Assembly (NCBI GenBank): GCA_964412845.1
Contig: CAYPQM010000193.1
Coordinates: forward strand, 1-10,997
DNA: 10,997 nucleotides
Source of the DNA: JAWWPY01 sp964412845
GTDB lineage: Bacteria; Actinomycetota; Actinomycetes; Streptosporangiales; Streptosporangiaceae
Direction: 5' to 3'
In this document: piece by piece, positions 4,627-10,997 of the stretch
Layout: each line of letters starts with the position of its first letter
Position numbering within the stretch: the first letter of the stretch is position 1
Position numbers and translations under genes: made by a program
Notes under the pieces: generated by a model
The model's database searches: none
Told to the model about the DNA's origin: nothing
What the model saw: the letters and a program-made list of their open reading frames with translations, nothing else

Positions 4627-6246
4627 ATGGGCGAATCCAGTTCGGCAGGCCCGGAACGGCCGCGGGAGGCGCGCCACTCGATCAAGTTCGCCTTCGCGGC
4701 CCGGGTGGCCCTGCCAACTGCGTGCCTGGTCCTGCTCTGGGGGCTGGCCGTGACGCTCGTCAGCGGTCTGGATGATCACCTCTCCAGGCTGAGTCACCAG
4801 CAGCTGGGCGAGCTGATCCTGCTGGGCGGCGGGGGTCTGGTCGTCGCCGCCGCCGCGGTCATCCTGATGGGTTCGTTCGCGCGCCGGCTGTCCCGGGATA
4901 TCTCCGACATGGCCGCGTCGGCCCGGCACCTCGCCGAGGACCAGATGCCGCAGATCCTGCAGCGGCTGCGCAGCGGGGAGCCGCCCGCCGAGGCGGACGC
5001 GGGGACCTTGCGGCCGCGCACCAAGAGCACCGAGATCGCCGAGGCCGTGGCGGCCATGGACAGATTGCGGCACACGGCGGTGGGCGCGGCGGCCGGCGAG
5101 GCGAGCCTGCGCACCAGTTTCCGGCAGGTCTTCGTCAGCCTGGCGCGGCGGAACCAGTCGCTGCTGCAACGGCAGCTGCGGTTGATCGACGCGCTGGAGC
5201 AGAAGGCATCCGATCCCGCCGCGCTGGCGGACCTGTTCTCGCTGGACCACCTCACTACCCGGATGCGCCGCCATGCCGAGAGCCTGACCATCCTGTCCGG
5301 GGCGGCTCCCGGCCGTACCTGGAGCGAGCCGGTACCGGTCATCGACGTCATCCGCGGAGCGACCGCGGAAATCGAGGACTACAAGCGGGTGACGGTCCTG
5401 ACTAAGGCCGCGGACGCCGTGGTCGGGCCAGCGGTCGCGGACATGATCCACCTGCTCGCCGAGCTGATTGAGAACGCGACCATGTTCTCCCCCGCGGACA
5501 CCCGGGTCGAGATCAGGGCGGAACGGGTGGCCAACGGCTTCACGGTCGAGATAGATGACCGCGGCCTGGGCATTGATTCCGATCAGCTGAACGAGATCAA
5601 TCAGCGACTGGCCCGGCCACCTGACTTCGACCTGGCCAACGCTGACCGGCTCGGCCTCTTCGTCGGCGGCCAGCTGGCCGCCCGGCACGGTGTCCGGGTC
5701 TCGCTGCGCCCCTCTCCCTATGGCGGCACCTCGGCGATCGTGCTGATGCCCAGCAGCATTGTCGTGCCCGCAGCGGAGCCGACCAGCGCTGCGCAGCCGG
5801 ATGCTCCCCCGGCCCTCGGCCGGTCAGCCGGGCTGGACCTGCCGTCCGCGGACCGCCCGGCCCTGCCCAGCCGCCGGCCGCCGCAGCCAGCGCTCGCGGC
5901 GGTCGATCAGCCGGGGACCGCGCCGGACGGCCTCGGCCTCGCCCGTGGCGGCGGCCAGGCCGCCGCCGCTGCTACCTACCGGGGCCTGCCCCGCCGCACC
6001 CGTCAGGCGAGCTTGTCGCCGCATCTTCGGGACAGCCACCGGGCCGCCGGAGGGTCCACGGAGGCCGACCCCGCGCCGGAACCCGATGACGCTCACCGGC
6101 CGGAGCAGGCACGGAACCTGGCGGCCTCCTTGCAGATCGGATGGCGCCGCGGCCGCCAGGCGGGCACGACGGATACGCAACCTACGGCCGGTACCGGTGC
6201 TGCTGGGCGACAGGACTCGCAGGCGCCGCATAGCGAGGAGGCGTGA
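4627..6246 (+). CDS. cvnA: Conservon sensor histidine-kinase-like protein CvnA
   Basis: The 539-residue protein is the membrane component of the conservon. Two hydrophobic segments (about 24-47 and 61-82) enclose a loop of only about 13 residues, so there is almost no extracytoplasmic sensor. A HAMP-like linker and a long helical region follow, with LARRNQSLLQRQLRLIDALE (about 172-191) and the DHp-like SLDHLTTRMRRHAE (about 205-218; His208 is the candidate phosphoacceptor). The ATP-binding domain shows the N box LLAELIENATMFSP (about 276-289), DRGLGI (311-316) and GLFVGGQLAARHGV (343-356), then YGGTSAIVLMP. The last roughly 160 residues are Pro/Ala/Arg-rich and probably disordered. ATG 4627 follows AGGAG by a good distance. 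Its TGA overlaps the ATG of cvnB. Many CvnA proteins are longer (800 or more residues); this is a short version. Kinase activity in this family is not always demonstrated. Confidence 0.93.
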   Translation: MGESSSAGPERPREARHSIKFAFAARVALPTACLVLLWGLAVTLVSGLDDHLSRLSHQQLGELILLGGGGLVVAAAAVILMGSFARRLSRDISDMAASARHLAEDQMPQILQRLRSGEPPAEADAGTLRPRTKSTEIAEAVAAMDRLRHTAVGAAAGEASLRTSFRQVFVSLARRNQSLLQRQLRLIDALEQKASDPAALADLFSLDHLTTRMRRHAESLTILSGAAPGRTWSEPVPVIDVIRGATAEIEDYKRVTVLTKAADAVVGPAVADMIHLLAELIENATMFSPADTRVEIRAERVANGFTVEIDDRGLGIDSDQLNEINQRLARPPDFDLANADRLGLFVGGQLAARHGVRVSLRPSPYGGTSAIVLMPSSIVVPAAEPTSAAQPDAPPALGRSAGLDLPSADRPALPSRRPPQPALAAVDQPGTAPDGLGLARGGGQAAAAATYRGLPRRTRQASLSPHLRDSHRAAGGSTEADPAPEPDDAHRPEQARNLAASLQIGWRRGRQAGTTDTQPTAGTGAAGRQDSQAPHSEEA

Positions 6247-6674
6247 TGGATGAGCGGAGCACCGCCGGGCCAGGGCGGGACTTGGGCTGGCTGCTCGACG
6301 ACCTCGTCGACCGGGTGGACCATTTCCGGCAAGTCGTGATCCTCTCTCGCGACGGACTCGTCGTCGCCGCCTCCAGGGAGTTGAGCCGCGAAGACGCGGA
6401 ACATCTGTCCGCACTGGCCGCTGGCGTGCAGAGCCTGGCCCGGGGGGCCGGGATGCACTTCGGGGTCGGCGAGGTCCGGCAGACGATTATCGAGCTGGAT
6501 CAGGCGCTGCTCTTCGTCACCGCGGCCGGTCATGGCAGTTGCATGGCTGCGCTCTGCCCGGTGAACGCCGATGCGGGGCTGGTCGCCTACGAGATGGCGA
6601 TGCTGGTGAAGCGGGCCGGCCCGCATCTGAGCTCGCATCCGAGGTTCCCGGCCATAAACACCCCGGTCGAGTGA
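6246..6674 (+). CDS. cvnB: Conservon roadblock/LC7 domain protein CvnB
   Basis: The 142-residue protein is one roadblock/LC7 domain. Residues from about 13 on, LGWLLDDLVDRVDHFRQVVILSRDGLVVAAS, form the first helix and the strand pair. AEHLSALAAGVQSLARGAG is the central helix, and the later strands are QTIIELDQALLFVTAAG. These proteins dimerise and, like MglB in Myxococcus, are thought to regulate the partner small GTPase (here CvnD), possibly as a GTPase-activating or exchange partner. ATG 6246 overlaps the cvnA stop (TGATG), and GAGGAGG at 6235-6241 serves as ribosome binding site, so translation is likely coupled to cvnA. An in-frame GTG one codon earlier (6243) is possible. cvnC starts 7 nt after its stop. 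Confidence 0.95.
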   Translation: MDERSTAGPGRDLGWLLDDLVDRVDHFRQVVILSRDGLVVAASRELSREDAEHLSALAAGVQSLARGAGMHFGVGEVRQTIIELDQALLFVTAAGHGSCMAALCPVNADAGLVAYEMAMLVKRAGPHLSSHPRFPAINTPVE

Positions 6675-6681
6675 GCACGCC

Positions 6682-7062
6682 ATGCGCGCGGACGACAAAT
6701 GGGCCGACCGGGACTCTGGCCCGGTGGTGCGGCCCTACGCGCTTACTGGCGGCAGGACGGAGCCAGCCGGCGGTGAGGCGCTGGATCTGATCTCGGTTGT
6801 CGTCGCCACCGGACGGGCCGCGGAGGCCGACGATTCGATTGACCTTAGCCCCGAACATCGCAGGATCCTCAGTTTGTGCATGCCGCCGATCACTGTCGCG
6901 GACGTGGCGTCCGACACCGCACTGCCGGTCGGAGTGATCCGGGTGCTGCTTGCTGACCTCCTTGTGCAAGGCCGGCTTAAGGTACAGCCACGACGGCCCG
7001 CGGGCGAGCAACCTAATACGGACCTGCTTAAGGAGGTACTGCATGGGCTCCACGCCCTCTGA
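6682..7062 (+). CDS. cvnC: Conservon DUF742 protein CvnC
   Basis: The 126-residue protein matches DUF742. It has the family signature GPVVRPYALTGGRT near the N-terminus (about 13-26), then a winged-helix-like domain: SPEHRRILSLCMPPITVADVA, a turn, and LPVGVIRVLLADLLVQGRL (about 55-97). It is a soluble conservon component thought to join the CvnA-B-D complex at the membrane; DNA binding has not been assumed. ATG 6682 lies 7 nt after the cvnB stop with only a weak GAGTGAG ribosome binding site, suggesting coupled translation. Its last 20 nt overlap the start of cvnD. Confidence 0.95.
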   Translation: MRADDKWADRDSGPVVRPYALTGGRTEPAGGEALDLISVVVATGRAAEADDSIDLSPEHRRILSLCMPPITVADVASDTALPVGVIRVLLADLLVQGRLKVQPRRPAGEQPNTDLLKEVLHGLHAL

Positions 7063-7672
7063 CAGCGCCACCCAGCGCCCGCTCGCCGTGTTCAAGATCC
7101 TCATCGCGGGCGGGTTCGGGGCGGGCAAGACGACTCTCGTCGGCGCGATCAGCGAGGTGCGGCCCTTGCGCACCGAGGAAGCCTTCACCACCGCGAGCGT
7201 CGGCATGGATGATCTCAGCGGGGTGGACAGCAAGGCCACGACCACGGTGGCGATGGACTTCGGCCGGATCACCATGGGCAGCCATCTCACGCTGTACCTG
7301 TTCGGCACGCCCGGCCAGGAGCGCTTCTGGTTCATGTGGGACGAGCTCAGCTACGGTGCGATCGGCGCCGTGGTCCTGGCCGACACCCGACGGCTGGGCG
7401 ACTGCTTTCCGTCCGTCGACTATTTCGAGCAGCACCAGATCCCGTTCATCGTCGCCATCAACTGCTTCGACGACGCCCCCGACTACGATCCGGACGATGT
7501 GCGCATCGCGCTGGACCTCGACCCGCGCGTTCCCGCGGTGCTATGCGATGCCCGCCAGGTCAGCTCGGTGAAGCAGGTCCTGATCACCCTGGTCGAGCAC
7601 ATTCTTGGCGGCACATCCTCAGCCAGTTCCGAGCCCGACCCGACCCCGGCCATAACCAGTGTTACGTCATAA
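7043..7672 (+). CDS. cvnD: Conservon small GTPase CvnD
   Basis: The 209-residue protein is a Ras-like GTP-binding protein. Its P-loop reads GGFGAGKTT (23-31). A threonine-rich switch I (TTTVAMDFGRI, 66-76) follows. Switch II is LFGTPGQERF (86-95), with the conservon form GTPGQE where Ras has DTAGQE. The guanine-specificity element is NCFD (140-143) in place of NKxD. These changes are normal for the family, which is related to MglA-type bacterial GTPases. It probably cycles between GTP and GDP under CvnB control and signals from CvnA. ATG 7043 is certain: AAGGAGG lies at 7030-7036 within cvnC, and the gene overlaps cvnC by 20 nt. An upstream in-frame start would make a non-homologous extension. 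The C-terminal 20 residues are Ser/Thr/Pro-rich, without a CaaX box. Confidence 0.95.
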   Translation: MGSTPSDSATQRPLAVFKILIAGGFGAGKTTLVGAISEVRPLRTEEAFTTASVGMDDLSGVDSKATTTVAMDFGRITMGSHLTLYLFGTPGQERFWFMWDELSYGAIGAVVLADTRRLGDCFPSVDYFEQHQIPFIVAINCFDDAPDYDPDDVRIALDLDPRVPAVLCDARQVSSVKQVLITLVEHILGGTSSASSEPDPTPAITSVTS

Positions 7673-7751
7673 TTACGTGAAGGTGATAGACAACTTGATC
7701 GCTTCAGACTACTCAGCGTCCGGTCGCGGGTAGCGGGCAGTGGAGAGCAGA
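7673..7751 (+). promoter_or_regulatory. Short AT-richer gap between cvnD and the STAND gene
   Basis: This 79-bp gap is richer in A/T than its surroundings. It has CATAAT at 7668-7673 overlapping the cvnD stop, TTACGT repeated at 7662 and 7673, and TTGATC at 7695-7700. No complete promoter with proper spacing is visible. There is no hairpin, so read-through from the conservon is possible. Confidence 0.25.
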
Positions 7752-9917
7752 ATGCAGGCCGTGGAGTCGGCGCGGCCGCGGGGTCGCGAGGTGACGTGGC
7801 CGGTCCGGTCGGGCGCGGTGCCTCCGCTCGCCGACGGTTTCCGAGGCAGACCTGAGACCGCTCCCACGCTGGGCGCGACGCTGGTTCCGGGCAGCACGGC
7901 GGTGCTGGTGTCGGGCCGGGTGGCCGCCGGCGGGTCCCGGGACTGGCTGGGTTCGTGCGGCAAAACTCAGCTCGCGGTGTCATTCGCTGAGTCGTTGTGG
8001 CACTCCCGCGATGTGGACCTGCTCATCTGGGTCGCCGCGACGAGCCGGGCGTCGGTGCTGTCGGGCTACGCAGAGGCGGCCAGGGCGGCGATGGGCGCCG
8101 ACCTGCTCGGTGACGCCGACTCGGTCGCTGCCCGCTTCGTCAGCTGGCTGGCCGAGACCAGCCAATCGTGGCTCCTGGTGCTGGACGATCTGGCCGACCC
8201 AGCGGATCTGGACGGGCTGTGGCCCAGCGGCCCGGCCGGCCGGGTCCTGATCACCACGGCGAATTCCGCGGCTCTGCCCGCCGGGCACCAGTCGCTGGTG
8301 CTGCCGGTCGGGGTGTTCAGCTCCCGTGAGGCCCTGAGCTACCTGATGGGCCGGCTCAATGTGGACCCGGACCAGCGCATCGGGGCGATAGACCTGGTAG
8401 AGGATCTTGGCTGCGAGCCGCTGGCGCTCGCCCAGGCCAGCGCCGTGATCGCGACGTCGGCGCTGTCCTGCCGTGATTACCGGGATTACTTCGCGCACCG
8501 GCGTGAGCAGATGTCGGAGCCGCCCGCCGCCGCCGTCACCTGGACGTTCTCCGTCGAGCAGGCGGACCGGCTGTCTCCGGGCGGCGGCGCCCAGTCCATG
8601 CTGGCGCTCGCCGCCCTGCTGGACGGCCATGGCGTTCCCGCCGCGGTCTTCACCACGTTGGCGGCCTGCGAATACCTCGCGGCAGGCGCCCCCGTGCGCC
8701 CGGCGGACCGGGAGCGTGCCTGGGGCACGTTGCTCGTCCTGGAACGGGCGGGATTGCTGGCTATCGACGGGGTGGGCAGGCCGCCGATGGTCCGGATGAC
8801 CTCGGTGGTTCAGGCGGCGGTCCGCGCGGCGATGCCGGACGGGATGCTGGACCGGGCGGCGGTGGCCGCGGCGGACGCACTGCTCGAGGTGTGGCCGGTG
8901 GATGATCGGCCGGTGCTGCTCGCCGGGAGCCTGCGGTCCTGCGCGGCCACCCTCCAGCGGGCCGCCGGGGACCTGCTGTGGGCCGGTCGCTGTCACCCAC
9001 TGCTGTTGCGGGCCGGCCAGAGCCTGGACAACGCGCGGCTGACCGGTTCCGCCGTCGACTACTGGACCGGGCTGGCCACCATCAGCGATCGGATCCTCGG
9101 GCCGGGCCACCCGGACACCATGGTCGCCGCCCAGCGGCTGGCCGACGCGTACCTGACGGCCGGGCAGGCGGAAGAGGCCGTTTCGTGGTTTGAGTGGGTG
9201 CTGAACGACCGGGTGCGCACCCTCGGACCAGATCATGCGGGCACCATCACGGCCCGGCGCAATCTCGGCCACGCCCTGGGGTCCGCGAACCGGCCCGGCG
9301 ATGCGGTCGCCGTGCTGGACGGGGTGGTCGGCGATTACGAGCGCCTCCGCGGGGCTGATCATCCCGAGACGCTCGACGCGCGGGATGAACTCGCCGCCGC
9401 GTACGGCAGCGCCGGGCAGTTCGGTGACGCGAGCCGGTTGTACCGGCGCTCGCTGGCCGACCGCGAGCGCCTGCAGGGGCCGCAGCATCCAGAGACCATG
9501 ACCAGCCGGCAGAAGCTGGCCGACACCTACCTGGCCGACGGCCGGATCAAGGACGCGCTGTCGGCGTACAAGCGGACTCTCGCCGACCGGGAACGCGTCC
9601 TCGGCCCTGACCACCTGGACACCATCGCGGCCCGGGGCAGCCTCGGGTCCGCCTACCATTCGGCGGGCCGGATGGCATCGGCGCTGCAGCTCTATGAGCA
9701 GACCCGGACGGATTACGACCGGGTTCTGGGCGCCGACCACCCGGACAGCCTGGCCCGCCGCGCGGACCTCGCGCACGCTTACTACGCCGTGGGCCGGCTG
9801 ACTGACGCGACCACACTGCTCCGCGACACCATCGCGCGGTGCGAGCGGGCCCTGCCACCCGGCGATCCGCTCACCCACTCTTTGCGGGAGAGCCTGGCGA
9901 ACATCGCCGGGGAATGA
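7752..9917 (+). CDS. STAND-type NB-ARC ATPase with C-terminal tetratricopeptide repeats
   Basis: The 721-residue protein has an NB-ARC-like nucleotide-binding domain and a TPR domain. The Walker A region is WLGSCGKTQLA (65-75, Lys71). The first Gly of GxxxxGK is replaced by Trp65, and the loop is preceded by an extra stretch compared with the common GMGGVGKTQLA form. Walker B is WLLVLDDLADP (about 140-150, Asp145/Asp146). VLITTANS is the sensor-1-like strand, and GCEPLAL (220-226) is the GLPL-like motif. Six 42-residue TPRs fill 449-700, each opening with a form of LGxDHPxT. STAND proteins are signal-dependent switches that oligomerise; the TPRs would bind a partner. ATG 7752 is preferred because GGAG (7742-7745) lies 6 nt upstream; GTG 7740 is the alternative. 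It follows cvnD in the same direction and precedes the acetyltransferase by 44 nt. Confidence 0.88.
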   Translation: MQAVESARPRGREVTWPVRSGAVPPLADGFRGRPETAPTLGATLVPGSTAVLVSGRVAAGGSRDWLGSCGKTQLAVSFAESLWHSRDVDLLIWVAATSRASVLSGYAEAARAAMGADLLGDADSVAARFVSWLAETSQSWLLVLDDLADPADLDGLWPSGPAGRVLITTANSAALPAGHQSLVLPVGVFSSREALSYLMGRLNVDPDQRIGAIDLVEDLGCEPLALAQASAVIATSALSCRDYRDYFAHRREQMSEPPAAAVTWTFSVEQADRLSPGGGAQSMLALAALLDGHGVPAAVFTTLAACEYLAAGAPVRPADRERAWGTLLVLERAGLLAIDGVGRPPMVRMTSVVQAAVRAAMPDGMLDRAAVAAADALLEVWPVDDRPVLLAGSLRSCAATLQRAAGDLLWAGRCHPLLLRAGQSLDNARLTGSAVDYWTGLATISDRILGPGHPDTMVAAQRLADAYLTAGQAEEAVSWFEWVLNDRVRTLGPDHAGTITARRNLGHALGSANRPGDAVAVLDGVVGDYERLRGADHPETLDARDELAAAYGSAGQFGDASRLYRRSLADRERLQGPQHPETMTSRQKLADTYLADGRIKDALSAYKRTLADRERVLGPDHLDTIAARGSLGSAYHSAGRMASALQLYEQTRTDYDRVLGADHPDSLARRADLAHAYYAVGRLTDATTLLRDTIARCERALPPGDPLTHSLRESLANIAGE
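9096..9851 (+). repeat. Six in-frame 126-bp (42-residue) TPR units
   Basis: The six units each begin at the LGPxHPxT-like motif: LGPGHPDT, LGPDHAGT, RGADHPET, QGPQHPET, LGPDHLDT and LGADHPDS. The spacing is exactly 42 codons, with a partial seventh unit (LPPGDPLT) at the end of the protein. The pattern is that of kinesin-light-chain TPRs. The units differ enough that they are old duplications, not recent DNA-level copies. Confidence 0.85.
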
Positions 9918-9961
9918 CACCCTGCCAATTCGAAGATCGCCCGCTGTTCTGGAGGATGCCC

Positions 9962-10936
9962 ATGTCGGCTGGGGCCGGGGAGGCCGCGACCAGGCTCGCC
10001 GCGCAGGTCACCCGGCGCTGGCAGACGATCGACCCGCTGCTGCCCGCGGCTGAGGCCCTGCCGCCGGGCTGCGACACGGAGCTTGTCGCGGTCGGCGCAG
10101 ACGGGCAGCCGGTAGCTATCGGGAGCTGCGAACACTGGGTGGGGACGGCCGGGTCTTTGGACCTGACCTGGGGCGCGGCGCAGCGGTTCCAGCTGACCGT
10201 GTGGCTGACCAGCTCGGATGTGACCAACGCGCTGGATCACTTGCTGTCGCTGTGGCGCGATCACCTGGCCGACGTGCCGGGCACCGGCGGCGAGGACACC
10301 GCTGCCGTGGTCAACTGGCCCAGCCGGGACATCGACGGGGTCGCCGCCTTGCTGCGGCACGGGCTCGCGCCGCTGGCCGTCATCGCGGCGCGCACCAGGA
10401 GCCGTTCGACCCTGACAGCGGACGAGCCCGGCACGGCGCGACCTGGCCCGCGGGTCCGGCGGGCCGGCCCCGCGGACATCGACGCGGTTGTCCGCCTGGG
10501 ACTGGAAGTGATCCGGTACGACGCGCACTTCGGCAGCGTGATCGAACGGCCGGGCACGGCGAACGCACTGCACGACGAAGCGGCCGGGTTGCTGGCCCGG
10601 CCCGAACCCTGGATCTGGCTGGCCGAGCGAGACGACACGCCTGTCGGCCTGCTCTACGCCGAACCGCCGGAGTCCGCAGGCTGGATAGCCCCGATGGTGC
10701 GCCCGGCGCCCGTTGGCTACCTCACCCTGATGTTCGTCCGGCCCGGAGACCGCGGCACCGGCGTCAGCGCCGCGCTGGCCGCGCGGTTCCATGAAGAGGT
10801 TGACGCGGCCGGCGTAGCCGTCACGCTGCTCCATTACGAGCAGGTCAACCCGCTGTCCGCGCCGTTCTGGAGCCGGCAAGGGTACCGGCCGCTCTGGACA
10901 ACCTGGGAGATCAGCCCGGCCCGCGCCCTCCGCTGA
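9962..10936 (+). CDS. GNAT family N-acetyltransferase, tandem-domain type
   Basis: The 324-residue protein has a recognisable GNAT domain in its C-terminal half (about 165-318). It opens with VRRAGPADIDAVVRLGLEVIRYDAHFG, followed by WIWLAERDDTPVGLLYAE. Motif A is YLTLMFVRPGDRGTGVSAAL (253-272), the acetyl-CoA pyrophosphate loop, with Ser in place of the last Gly of the usual RGxGxG. It ends with NPLSAPFWSRQGYRPLW. The N-terminal half (about 20-145) ends in VVNWPSRDIDGVAALLRHGLAP and looks like a degenerate second GNAT unit without a clear motif A, a layout seen in some actinobacterial acetyltransferases. It should transfer an acetyl group to a protein or small-molecule amine; the acceptor is unknown. 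ATG 9962 follows GGAGG (9951-9955) by 6 nt. ATG 9956 overlaps this site closely and is less likely. Confidence 0.88.
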   Translation: MSAGAGEAATRLAAQVTRRWQTIDPLLPAAEALPPGCDTELVAVGADGQPVAIGSCEHWVGTAGSLDLTWGAAQRFQLTVWLTSSDVTNALDHLLSLWRDHLADVPGTGGEDTAAVVNWPSRDIDGVAALLRHGLAPLAVIAARTRSRSTLTADEPGTARPGPRVRRAGPADIDAVVRLGLEVIRYDAHFGSVIERPGTANALHDEAAGLLARPEPWIWLAERDDTPVGLLYAEPPESAGWIAPMVRPAPVGYLTLMFVRPGDRGTGVSAALAARFHEEVDAAGVAVTLLHYEQVNPLSAPFWSRQGYRPLWTTWEISPARALR

Positions 10937-10997
10937 TCCGGATGGCGCGGGCCGGTTGGCTGTCCTACCCGCTGATCAGCGTGCGGGGTCGCTTTCG
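10937..10997. other. Right-edge intergenic sequence with a 12-bp palindrome
   Basis: CGCTGATCAGCG (10970-10981) is a perfect palindrome. The 9-mer CCGCTGATC occurs twice, once across the GNAT stop codon and once here. The reverse strand is open from the edge to a TAG at 10965-10967, so a convergent gene could end here, but ten codons are too few to call it. Confidence 0.25.

Noticed and set aside
7752..9917. Possible FxSxx-COOH system (fxsT-like TPR protein)
   Set aside because: The NB-ARC plus TPR layout resembles FxsT, but no short FxSxx-COOH precursor and no radical SAM gene are present in this window.
7980..9920. 646-codon antisense open frame opposite the STAND gene
   Set aside because: Long antisense frames are usual in high-GC DNA. 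The product is low-complexity Arg/Gly/Pro/Val-rich, while the plus strand shows Walker motifs and regular TPRs.
10937..10997. C-terminus of a convergent minus-strand gene at the right edge
   Set aside because: Only about ten codons before a TAG are visible, with no recognisable motif.
1..10997. CRISPR array, tRNA/rRNA, insertion sequence or phage genes
   Set aside because: No regularly spaced short repeats, cloverleaf-like segments, transposase motifs or terminal inverted repeats were seen. The only regular repeat is the protein-coding TPR array.

Overview
The window is high-GC DNA with GTG starts, short leaders and G/C-rich third codon positions. It carries a complete conservon (cvnABCD), a signalling cassette characteristic of filamentous Actinobacteria such as Streptomyces, Streptosporangiales and Frankia relatives. 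The genus cannot be fixed from the sequence alone.

Left part (1-4208): accessory, catabolism-like genes. A minus-strand amidohydrolase runs off the left edge (1-503). It diverges from a plus-strand pair: a class A FAD-dependent monooxygenase (723-1910) and an unrecognised 218-residue protein (1933-2589). An 18-bp perfect hairpin closes the pair. On the minus strand beyond it lies a 39-codon remnant of the C-terminus of an AMP-forming acyl-CoA ligase (2640-2759). The remnant stops at a dyad that looks like the operator of the next gene, a TetR-family repressor (2790-3365), probably translated from a leaderless or near-leaderless mRNA. An ECHDC3-like crotonase-fold protein (3429-4208) without the two usual catalytic glutamates follows. 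Together they suggest a locus for modifying or degrading an aromatic or acyl-CoA substrate that has lost its ligase.

A 418-bp non-coding stretch (4209-4626) separates the two halves. It holds an eight-T tract, a 12-bp-stem hairpin, a 12-bp palindrome and a 7+7 inverted repeat just upstream of cvnA.

Right part (4627-10936): six co-directional genes. cvnA is a membrane histidine-kinase-like protein, cvnB a roadblock/LC7 protein, cvnC a DUF742 protein and cvnD a Ras-like small GTPase. They are tightly packed or overlapping. After a short gap come a STAND-type NB-ARC ATPase with six exact 42-residue kinesin-light-chain-type TPRs and a GNAT acetyltransferase with a second, degenerate N-terminal half. 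In other actinobacteria CvnA-D form a membrane-associated complex resembling a G-protein-coupled signalling unit. The STAND and GNAT genes could be an added output arm, but that is inference from gene order.
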